Positions 15,555 to 21,402 of a DNA stretch of 21,402 nucleotides are shown one piece after another. Where the stretch lies: positions 1-21,402 of the forward strand of contig JAHZHF010000021.1 of the NCBI GenBank assembly GCA_019420405.1. The letters run 5' to 3'. Both the position numbers and the translations under genes were made by a program. Numbering within the stretch: the first letter of the stretch is position 1; each line of letters starts with the position of its first letter. Under the pieces are notes generated by a model, which searched no databases, was not told where the DNA came from, and saw nothing but the letters and a program-made list of their open reading frames with translations. Origin of the DNA: Clostridiales bacterium. Lineage in GTDB: Bacteria > Bacillota > Clostridia > Lachnospirales > Lachnospiraceae.

Positions 15555-15564
15555 CAGTTCAGCC
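15553..15564 (+). repeat. Third copy of the AACAGTTCAGCC 12-mer
   Basis: AACAGTTCAGCC is identical to the copy at 13780-13791 and inverted relative to 13807-13818. It begins within the stop codon of the asparagine synthase gene, so inverted copies bracket that gene. Confidence 0.7.
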
Positions 15565-15624
15565 ATAGGCCTGTACGGGAGAGAAAAACATGCTTGCATG
15601 TTTTTACGAGCGGACAGGCCTATG
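15564..15624 (+). terminator. Long hairpin after asnB, possible terminator or dispersed palindrome
   Basis: CATAGGCCTGT (15564-15574) pairs with ACAGGCCTATG (15614-15624), and an inner AAAAACATG (15584-15592) pairs with CATGTTTTT (15597-15605) around CTTG. The T-run lies inside the structure, as part of the inner arm, so it is not a textbook terminator. It may be a repeated palindromic element or the anti-structure of the following leader RNA. Confidence 0.55.
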
Positions 15625-15742
15625 AGGGGAGCGCCGGAATATGAGCAAAACAGCGGCGAAAGCCGCAGTAAGCACGAAAGTGCGGTTTTGCGAATGGCGC
15701 GGGCGGAACTTAAAAAGAGCCATAGGGCAGGAGGGAAATCAC
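15619..15742 (+). ncRNA. Structured leader RNA upstream of moeA (candidate riboswitch)
   Basis: Nested complementary segments are visible: CCTATG (15619-15624) with CATAGG (15721-15726); GCGCC (15631-15635) with GGCGC (15696-15700); GCAAAAC (15645-15651) with GTTTTGC (15685-15691). Inside the last stem sit two hairpins with GAAA tetraloops, GCGGC-GAAA-GCCGC (15653-15666) and GCAC-GAAA-GTGC (15672-15683), giving a three-way junction. The outer stem ends just before the moeA ribosome binding site (AGGAGGG, 15729-15735). Because the operon handles Mo/W cofactor, a Moco-type riboswitch is the obvious suspicion, but I could not match the known consensus by eye. Confidence 0.5.
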
Positions 15743-16981
15743 GTGGAGCTGTTAAATACAGATACGCTTGAAGAAGCGGGACGAAAACTCAGAGAAGAGA
15801 GCCTGGAGCTCTGTCTGGAAACAGAATACGCAGACCTGATGTCCGCTTTGGGACGGATCTGTGCGCGTGATACAGCGGCGGGAGAGAATATCCCGCCCTT
15901 TTCCCGCTCTGTGGTGGACGGGTTTGCAGTACGGGCGAAGGATACTTACGGGGCGGGGGAATCAGTCCCGTCTTTTTTCAGCATTGTGGGAAATGTCGGG
16001 ATCGAAGAGCAGGCGGCGGTGACGGCCGGTCCGGGGGAGGCCGTGCGCTTGCAGACCGGTTCTATGATCCCGGATGGAGCCACAGCGGTGTTGATGTCAG
16101 AGTATGCGGAGGAGTATGCGCCGGGGAAGATGGCCGGGTACCGGGCCCTCAGTGAGGGGGAGAACGTGATCCGGGCCGGCGAGGATATGGAAAGCGGCGA
16201 AATTGTCCTAAAGAGGGGCCGGGTGATTACTCCGTCAGACATCGGAGCGCTGGCAGCTCTGGGGATCGGGCGTGTGCAGGTGTGGAAGCCTGCGGCGGTG
16301 ACTGTGATCTCTACCGGCGATGAACTGGCCGGCCCGGGAGAGGAGCTGACCGGAGGGAAGATCCGGGACGTCAACACTTATGTGCTGGCGGCGGAGGCCC
16401 GGCGGCTGGGGATGGAAGTGAGACGGACTCTGCGGTGTCCGGATGACGGGATGGAGATTTACCGCGCGGTGGCAGGGGCGCTTCCGGACAGCGATTTGAT
16501 CCTTATCTCCGGGGGCAGTTCCAAAGGGAAGAAAGATTATACCAAACAGGTTCTCGAGGAGATCTCCCATAACGTATTTACTCATGGGATCACCGTGAAG
16601 CCGGGAAAGCCGACGATTCTGGGATACGACAGGGAGAGCTGCACAATTCTGGCGGGACTTCCGGGACACCCGATGGCAGCGGCGCTGATGTTCCGGCTGC
16701 TGATCGGAGAGTGGTACAGGGAGCGGACTGGGGCGGAGAAGAGGCTTCCCTGTCCGGCTGTACTTGCGGAAAATGTATCAGGCGGCCAGGGGCGGGCGAC
16801 CTGCCTTCTGGTAGAGCTAAAGGAGCTGGAAGACCAGGAGAACAGGTACGAAGCGGTTCCGGTACGCGCGAAATCAGGAAGTATTTATGCACTCTCCAGA
16901 GCGGACGGGTATGTGATGATCCCGAGAGACAGAGAAGGTCTGAGAAAGGGCGAGCAGGTTTGGGTGGAGGTGCTGGAATGA
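15743..16981 (+). CDS. moeA: Molybdopterin molybdenumtransferase MoeA
   Basis: This 412-residue cytoplasmic enzyme inserts molybdate or tungstate into adenylylated molybdopterin, the last step of cofactor synthesis. Visible motifs are PFSRSVVDGFAV (52-63), STGDEL, the MPT-binding ISGGSSKGKKDYT, HGITVKPGKP and AGLPGHPMAAAL, in the expected order, and a C-terminal beta domain ends the protein. GTG 15743 is chosen as start because AGGAGGG (15729-15735) is 7 nt upstream and the protein then begins VELLNTDTLEEA, as the family does. The frame is open back to ATG 15641, but that extension would be encoded by the structured leader. Its stop overlaps the next start as ATGA. It opens the Mo/W operon. 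Confidence 0.92.
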   Translation: MELLNTDTLEEAGRKLREESLELCLETEYADLMSALGRICARDTAAGENIPPFSRSVVDGFAVRAKDTYGAGESVPSFFSIVGNVGIEEQAAVTAGPGEAVRLQTGSMIPDGATAVLMSEYAEEYAPGKMAGYRALSEGENVIRAGEDMESGEIVLKRGRVITPSDIGALAALGIGRVQVWKPAAVTVISTGDELAGPGEELTGGKIRDVNTYVLAAEARRLGMEVRRTLRCPDDGMEIYRAVAGALPDSDLILISGGSSKGKKDYTKQVLEEISHNVFTHGITVKPGKPTILGYDRESCTILAGLPGHPMAAALMFRLLIGEWYRERTGAEKRLPCPAVLAENVSGGQGRATCLLVELKELEDQENRYEAVPVRAKSGSIYALSRADGYVMIPRDREGLRKGEQVWVEVLE

Positions 16982-18897
16982 AGAGAAATCTGTATCTGCA
17001 TATACAGGAGAAGGAGAAAGCCCTTTCGGATTATCTGGAGGTGCTGCAGACGGCCATGCCGCGGACGGAAGTGATTCCGGTGACGGAGAGCCGGGGGAGG
17101 ATGACGGCGGAGGCGGTGTATGCGCGCTGTTCGAGCCCATCGTATAATTCCTGCGCCATGGACGGGATCGCAGTGATCAGTTCTCATACACGGGGCGCGT
17201 CCGAGGACCATCCCGTGAGCCTGTTCCCGGAGAAAGACTATGTGGAGGCGGATACGGGAGATATGCTCCTTCCGCCCTACGACGCTGTGATCATGGCGGA
17301 GGAACTGATCGAGGCAGAGGAAGAAACCGGGGAGATCAGGATTGTCGCTCCGGCTCATCCGCTGGCCCATGTACGTCCGGCTGGGGAAGACATCGTCGCC
17401 GGAGAGATGGTTTTGCCTTCGAATCATGTGATCCGTGGAATTGATATCCCGGTGCTTCTGGCTGCGGGACTGACCCGGATTCCGGTGGTAAGGCGGCCGG
17501 TAGTCGGGATTATCCCCACGGGCGATGAGATGATCGAACAGGATTTTGCTGAGGCGGCTCCGCCGGATGGGAAGATTCTGGAGACGAATTCCTGGATGTT
17601 CTTAAATCTGGTGGAGGAGAACGGGGGAATCGGAAGGAGATGGCCGGTTATCCCGGATGATCCGGAGTGTTTGAGCCGGGTGGTGGCGGATGCGGTCAGG
17701 GAATGTGATCTTGTGATTGTAAACGCCGGATCAAGCGCAGGGAGAGACGACTATACGGTACACGTGATCCGGGCGATGGGAGAAGTGCTGACTCACGGTG
17801 TGTCCATCAAACCGGGCAAACCGGTAATTTTGGGAAAGATAGAGGAAAAACCGGTGATCGGACTGCCCGGATATCCGGTGTCGGCTTACCTTACCTTCAC
17901 TGAATTTGTCATTCCGGTTATGAACCGTTTTTTAAAGAGGGAGAGGCAGGATGCAAGGGAGGTGTCAGCCAGAATCTCAAAAACTCTCATGTCCGGCCTG
18001 AAATATGAAGAGTACGTGCGCGTGAAGCTGGGGATTGTGGAGGGACAGCTTATTGCGTCCCCGCTGGCCAGAGGCGCGGGAGCGTCCATGTCCCTTGTGC
18101 GCTCGGACGGATTCTGTGTGATCCCGAGAAACAGCGAGGGGATTATGGCTCATGACGAAGTGCGTGTGAAGCTGTTAAAGCCGATGGAAGAGATCGAAAA
18201 AACGCTTGTTGTGATCGGCAGCCACGACATTATCCTGGATGTGATCAATGACCTGATGCTGGAGCAGAACACAGGGATGAGCCTGTCCTCCACTCACGTG
18301 GGTTCCCTGTCCGGACTGATCGCCCTGAAAAAAGGCGAGGCGCATCTGGCACCTTCCCATCTGCTCTGTGAGGAAGATGGAACATATAATGTGGCCGCCA
18401 TCCGGGAGCTGTTTCCGGGTGAAAAGATGGCGCTCATTAAAGGCGTGCGGCGGAGACAGGGCTTCATCGTGAAGAAGGGAAATCCGAAAGGAATCCATAC
18501 GGCTGCGGATATCACCCCGGAGATCCGTTATATTAACCGTCAGAGAGGCGCGGGGACCCGGGTGCTTTTTGATTTTCTGCTGAAACAGGCGGGGATGAGA
18601 CCGGAGGAGATTACGGGGTATGAGAATGAAGCCGCGACGCATATGAGCGTAGCTGTTGCGGTGCAGAAAGACAATGCGGATACGGGAATGGGGATTTATT
18701 CTTGCGCGAAATCGCTTGGGCTGGATTTTGTGGACGCGGCGTTTGAGGAGTATGATTTTGTGACGCGGCCGGACTATCTGGAACTGCCGTATGTGAAGGA
18801 GTTTCTGAGGGTGCTGAGAAGTGCGGAGTTTAAGGCCCGGCTGGAGGAGCTGGGGGGTTATACCTGTGAGGAGACTGGAGAGATCCGTTATGTTTGA
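16978..18897 (+). CDS. MoeA fused to a C-terminal PBP-like (ModE/LysR-type ligand-binding) domain
   Basis: Residues 1-400 are a second MoeA paralogue: SPSYNSCAMDGIAV (53-66), PTGDEM (180-185), NAGSSAGRDDYT (249-260), SIKPGKPVILG and GLPGYPVSAYL. Residues about 408-630 form a periplasmic-binding-protein-like domain (begins EKTLVVIGSHDIILD; contains RQRGAGTRVLFDFLL at 521-535), of the kind seen fused to MoeA in Clostridia and archaea and related to the tungstate/molybdate-binding fold. There is no signal peptide, so it acts in the cytoplasm. ATG 16978 is in a 4-nt overlap with moeA, behind GGAGG 7 nt away. The frame is open further upstream, but that part is the shadow of moeA. The domain may sense oxyanion or hand metal to MoeA; this is inference. 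Confidence 0.9.
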   Translation: MKRNLYLHIQEKEKALSDYLEVLQTAMPRTEVIPVTESRGRMTAEAVYARCSSPSYNSCAMDGIAVISSHTRGASEDHPVSLFPEKDYVEADTGDMLLPPYDAVIMAEELIEAEEETGEIRIVAPAHPLAHVRPAGEDIVAGEMVLPSNHVIRGIDIPVLLAAGLTRIPVVRRPVVGIIPTGDEMIEQDFAEAAPPDGKILETNSWMFLNLVEENGGIGRRWPVIPDDPECLSRVVADAVRECDLVIVNAGSSAGRDDYTVHVIRAMGEVLTHGVSIKPGKPVILGKIEEKPVIGLPGYPVSAYLTFTEFVIPVMNRFLKRERQDAREVSARISKTLMSGLKYEEYVRVKLGIVEGQLIASPLARGAGASMSLVRSDGFCVIPRNSEGIMAHDEVRVKLLKPMEEIEKTLVVIGSHDIILDVINDLMLEQNTGMSLSSTHVGSLSGLIALKKGEAHLAPSHLLCEEDGTYNVAAIRELFPGEKMALIKGVRRRQGFIVKKGNPKGIHTAADITPEIRYINRQRGAGTRVLFDFLLKQAGMRPEEITGYENEAATHMSVAVAVQKDNADTGMGIYSCAKSLGLDFVDAAFEEYDFVTRPDYLELPYVKEFLRVLRSAEFKARLEELGGYTCEETGEIRYV

Positions 18898-19582
18898 GAA
18901 GAATCTGGAGATCCTGACCCGGGAGGAAGCGGAGAAGATCCGGGGAATCCGGGCTGCGGTGATCGGTCTTGGGGCGCTCGGACAGATGGCGGCGCAGATG
19001 TTAGTGAGAAGCGGTTTCGAACGGCTGATCCTGTGCGATGGCGACCGGATGGAGAGAAGCAATTTAAACAGGCAGCTCTATGCAGATATCATGACTATGG
19101 GAATGCAAAAGACAGATGTAGTGTCTGAACGGCTCTGCGACATCAGCCCGCGGCTGAAAATAAAGGAATACGGATGTTTTCTTTCCGAAGAGAACGGAAG
19201 GGAGATTCTAAAGGATGCGGATCTGGTGCTGGACTGTGTAGACAGTATTCCTGTAAAGCTTTATCTGGAAGAGCTGGCGGGAAAGCTGAGGATTCCGCTG
19301 GTACATGGGGCTGTGGAAGGCTGGTTCGGACAGGTGTGCACCGTGCTTCCGGGAGAGCATATCCTGTCTGTAATTTATGAGAAGAAGCGGGAGCAGATGG
19401 TGTCCGCCCTGATGCCGGCGGTCTGCCTGACTGCATCGGTGCAGGTATCGGAGGCGCTGCTTCTGGCAGCGGGCGGAGAACCGCAGTTTGGCAGCAGGCT
19501 GTTCTGCGCAGATCTTAAAACCGGCGAGTTTGATTCTGTGGCGCTGTCTGCGGCCACGGTAGAGAAGGAGGGAAAGAGATGA
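18890..19582 (+). CDS. ThiF/MoeB/HesA-family E1-like adenylyltransferase
   Basis: This 230-residue protein has the Rossmann-type nucleotide-binding start AAVIGLGALG (22-31), Asp50 in LCDGDRM, the family hallmark SNLNRQ (57-62) and DCVDS (115-119), as in enzymes that adenylate the C-terminus of ubiquitin-like sulfur carriers such as MoaD and ThiS. The zinc-binding CxxC pairs of canonical MoeB are absent, so HesA-like is a safer label than MoeB. By context it should activate a MoaD-like carrier for molybdopterin synthase, but no moaD is in this window. ATG 18890 overlaps the previous gene by 8 nt (ATGTTTGA) behind GGAGAG. An earlier in-frame ATG at 18821 lies inside the upstream gene. Confidence 0.87.
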   Translation: MFEKNLEILTREEAEKIRGIRAAVIGLGALGQMAAQMLVRSGFERLILCDGDRMERSNLNRQLYADIMTMGMQKTDVVSERLCDISPRLKIKEYGCFLSEENGREILKDADLVLDCVDSIPVKLYLEELAGKLRIPLVHGAVEGWFGQVCTVLPGEHILSVIYEKKREQMVSALMPAVCLTASVQVSEALLLAAGGEPQFGSRLFCADLKTGEFDSVALSAATVEKEGKR

Positions 19583-20478
19583 AAAAATGGAGAGTATTAT
19601 GCTTATGTGCGGCGCTGACGCTGGTTTCCGGCTGTTCAGGAGGTACAGGCGGTGCGGCAGATGAGGAGGGCGCGGCCCGGGATACGGAAACTGCCGAAAG
19701 TACACAGCAGCCGGAGAACAGCGAGATTATCTTAGCTACTACGACAAGCACGCAGGACAGCGGACTGCTTGACGAGATACTTCCGGTGTTTGAACAGGAG
19801 TCCGGATATACGGTCAGTGTTGTCTCAGTCGGCTCGGGTGAGGCCATGGAAATGGGAGAAAACGGTGAGGCAGATGTGCTGCTTGTCCACTCGCCTGCCG
19901 CGGAAGAGGAATTTGTAGCAGGGGGACACGCGGATGAAGATGGAAGGATGGACGTTATGTATAATGATTTTGTCCTGATCGGTCCTGCGGATGATCCGTC
20001 CGGTATCAGTGCGGATTCGCCGTCGGATGCGCTTGCTTCATTCCAGAAACTTGCAGAGACACAGACCACATTTATCTCACGAAGTGACGAGTCAGGAACT
20101 CACAAAAAAGAGCAGGAGATCTGGGAAGCCAGTGGCATTACTCCGGAGGGGGACTGGTACGTGGAGGCCGGGACAGGTATGGGAGCCGTCCTTGAGATGG
20201 CAAACGAGATGCTGGCATATACGCTGTCAGACCGCGCGACATGGCTGAACCTGGATCTGAATGAAGATCTGAAGATTGTCTGCGAAAACGATGAAAGCGG
20301 AATCCTGTATAATCAATATGGAGTCATCTGCGTGAACCCGGAGAAAAACGATCAGATCAACCATGAAGGCGCTAAAGCGTTCCAGGAATGGATTGTGTCA
20401 GATGGGGGACAGGAACTGATCGGAGAGTACGGCCTGGAAGAGTACGGGAAAGCGCTGTTTACGCCGAATGCAGCATAG
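19579..20478 (+). CDS. tupA: Tungstate ABC transporter substrate-binding lipoprotein TupA
   Basis: This 299-residue exported binding protein has a lipoprotein signal peptide with lipobox LVSGC (Cys19) and an acidic, low-complexity linker to about 45. The TupA hallmark ATTTSTQDSG (53-62), whose TTTS segment binds the oxyanion, follows, and later SRSDESGTHKKE matches the second conserved binding loop of the TupA group. TupA proteins prefer tungstate strongly over molybdate, so tungsten is the best guess for the metal. ATG 19579 overlaps the E1-like stop as ATGA, with GGAGGGAAAG upstream. It is followed 24 nt later by the permease. Confidence 0.93.
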   Translation: MKKWRVLCLCAALTLVSGCSGGTGGAADEEGAARDTETAESTQQPENSEIILATTTSTQDSGLLDEILPVFEQESGYTVSVVSVGSGEAMEMGENGEADVLLVHSPAAEEEFVAGGHADEDGRMDVMYNDFVLIGPADDPSGISADSPSDALASFQKLAETQTTFISRSDESGTHKKEQEIWEASGITPEGDWYVEAGTGMGAVLEMANEMLAYTLSDRATWLNLDLNEDLKIVCENDESGILYNQYGVICVNPEKNDQINHEGAKAFQEWIVSDGGQELIGEYGLEEYGKALFTPNAA

Positions 20479-20502
20479 CGCTGTAAAAGCAGGAAATCAT
20501 AT

Positions 20503-21201
20503 ATGGAAGTGATAATTGACGGAATTGCCGAGGCGTTTCGGCTCATTGCCCGTATGGATCAGGAAGTGTTCGAGGTGGTGTTTACTTCTCTGAAGGTTTC
20601 GCTGCTCTCGCTGGTCATTGCAGCGAGTATCGGGATTCCGGCAGGTATTCTGATTGTAGGACACAGATTCAGAGGCAGGCGCCTTCTGATGAGGCTGATT
20701 TATACTTTAATGGGGATGCCGCCGGTGCTGTGCGGGCTTATGGTATATTTATTCTTTATGCGCAGGGGACCGTTTGGAAGTCTGCGGCTGAATTATACGG
20801 TGGCGGTGATGGTGATCGCTCAGACGCTCCTGATCCTTCCTATCCTGACCGGGCTTACGGTCAGTACAGCGCGCGAACGGCAGGAGAAGATCATCCGCCT
20901 GGCGCGCACTCTTGGGGCAGGGCGTTTTCACACGATGAAGCTGCTGCTGTGGGAATTAAGGCCGGGACTGATCACAGCTCTCATCTCCGGCTTTTCCAGA
21001 GGGATTTCCGAGGTTGGGGCTGTGATGATCGTCGGAGGGAATATCGAAGGGAAGACAAGGACGATGACAACCTATATCTCTCAGCTCAAGGGAATGGGAG
21101 AGTTTGAGCGCGCGGTGGCAGTGGGCATCATCCTTCTGGTACTCTCTTTTGGAATGAATGCGGTGCTCTGCTGTTTTCAGGAAGACAGAGCAGATTTATA
21201 A
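20503..21201 (+). CDS. tupB: Tungstate ABC transporter permease TupB
   Basis: This 232-residue inner-membrane subunit has about five or six hydrophobic helices (near 24-50, 60-85, 92-118, 150-175 and 205-225). The cytoplasmic EAA-type loop (LARTLGAGRFHTMKLLLWE, about 132-150) contacts the ATPase. GFSRGISEVGAVMIVGGN is characteristic of TupB/WtpB-type permeases. AGGA lies 8 nt before ATG 20503. It pairs with the TupA gene on its left and the ATPase on its right. Molybdate permease ModB is the alternative, but the TupA neighbour argues for tungstate. Confidence 0.92.
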   Translation: MEVIIDGIAEAFRLIARMDQEVFEVVFTSLKVSLLSLVIAASIGIPAGILIVGHRFRGRRLLMRLIYTLMGMPPVLCGLMVYLFFMRRGPFGSLRLNYTVAVMVIAQTLLILPILTGLTVSTARERQEKIIRLARTLGAGRFHTMKLLLWELRPGLITALISGFSRGISEVGAVMIVGGNIEGKTRTMTTYISQLKGMGEFERAVAVGIILLVLSFGMNAVLCCFQEDRADL

Positions 21202-21245
21202 GAAGTGAGCTGCCATGTATACCGGCGCTGCACTGGAGGGCTGAT

Positions 21246-21402
21246 ATGGAACTGGGGATTACTGGTTTGAAGAAAATCTACGGGACAAGACAGGTGCTTT
21301 CAATCCCGCGGCTGACCGTGAGTTCAGGACTGATTACCGCAGTGGCAGGGGCGAACGGTGCAGGGAAAACAACGCTTTTGAATCTGCTGGCAGGGCTGGA
21401 GA
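21246..21402 (+). CDS. tupC: Tungstate ABC transporter ATP-binding protein TupC, cut by the window end
   Basis: Only the first 52 residues are present. They begin MELGITGLKKIYGTRQVL, a typical ABC ATPase start, and reach the Walker A motif GANGAGKTTLLN (about 36-47). GGAGGG (21235-21240) lies 5 nt before ATG 21246, and the gene follows tupB by 44 nt. It powers uptake through TupB. The rest, including signature and Walker B, lies beyond the window. Confidence 0.9.
   Translation, partial: MELGITGLKKIYGTRQVLSIPRLTVSSGLITAVAGANGAGKTTLLNLLAGLE

Noticed and set aside
14667..15599. Long minus-strand open frame (310 codons) opposite the asparagine synthase gene
   Set aside because: It is antisense to a clear conserved enzyme and reads as low-quality, His/Arg-rich shadow protein.
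15641..15742. N-terminal extension of MoeA from ATG 15641
   Set aside because: It is encoded by the structured leader, family members begin near the GTG at 15743, and that GTG has the strong AGGAGGG site.
18175..19062. Minus-strand open frame (295 codons) opposite the MoeA fusion and E1-like genes
   Set aside because: Antisense shadow across two recognisable genes, with no family features.
21215..21244. Nine-codon frame between tupB and tupC
   Set aside because: Too short, and it only overlaps the tupC ribosome binding site.
1..21402. CRISPR arrays, tRNA, rRNA, transposase genes, replication origin
   Set aside because: No regularly spaced repeats, no tRNA or rRNA signatures and no transposase-like protein were seen anywhere in the window.

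Overview
The window looks like chromosomal DNA from a gut-type Firmicute, most likely a Lachnospiraceae or related Clostridia member. The signs are a GlgC/GlgD pair, a MarR-regulated heterodimeric ABC exporter, a surface protein with CAP and Big_3 domains and a QTGD-type C-terminal anchor, a TupABC-type tungstate transporter, AGGAGG-like ribosome binding sites, and GTG starts used alongside ATG. This is inferred from gene families and style; no rRNA or tRNA is present to confirm it.

Layout. Positions 1-260 hold a small holin-like (type I toxin-like) gene on the + strand with an in-frame stop at codon 3, followed by hairpins and a terminator. Positions 300-2559 (minus) are glgD and glgC, the two subunits of ADP-glucose pyrophosphorylase, read from a promoter near 2600. 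Positions 2795-7161 (plus) are a MarR-type regulator and two half-size ABC exporter subunits with 8-nt gene overlaps, closed by a strong terminator. Positions 7162-7454 are noncoding and resemble a piece of group II intron RNA. Positions 7455-9135 are a visibly AT-richer two-gene islet: an ABC/AAA-type ATPase overlapping a PIN-domain protein, a candidate defence or toxin-like module. Positions 9283-12405 carry a large secreted surface protein behind a consensus promoter whose 17-bp spacer contains a run of nine G, a candidate phase-variable promoter. A bidirectional terminator separates it from a convergent voltage-gated K+ channel gene (12537-13742, minus). Overlapping divergent promoters near 13843-13878 serve that gene and an asparagine synthase homologue (14022-15554, plus) that lacks the N-terminal part of the glutaminase domain.

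The right end (15743-21402, running off the edge) is one tightly packed operon for molybdenum/tungsten cofactor assembly and metal uptake: moeA, a MoeA fused to a periplasmic-binding-protein-like domain, a ThiF/MoeB/HesA-type E1-like protein, then TupA (lipoprotein), TupB (permease) and the start of the ATPase TupC. The logic is tungstate (or molybdate) import coupled to its insertion into molybdopterin; the fused binding domain may sense a ligand. The leader before moeA can fold into a three-way junction with two GAAA-loop hairpins, and one of its strands can pair in two mutually exclusive ways, as expected of an attenuator or riboswitch.

Most notable for follow-up: the poly-G promoter, the ATPase-PIN islet, the moeA leader RNA, the broken toxin, and the asparagine synthase without its catalytic cysteine.
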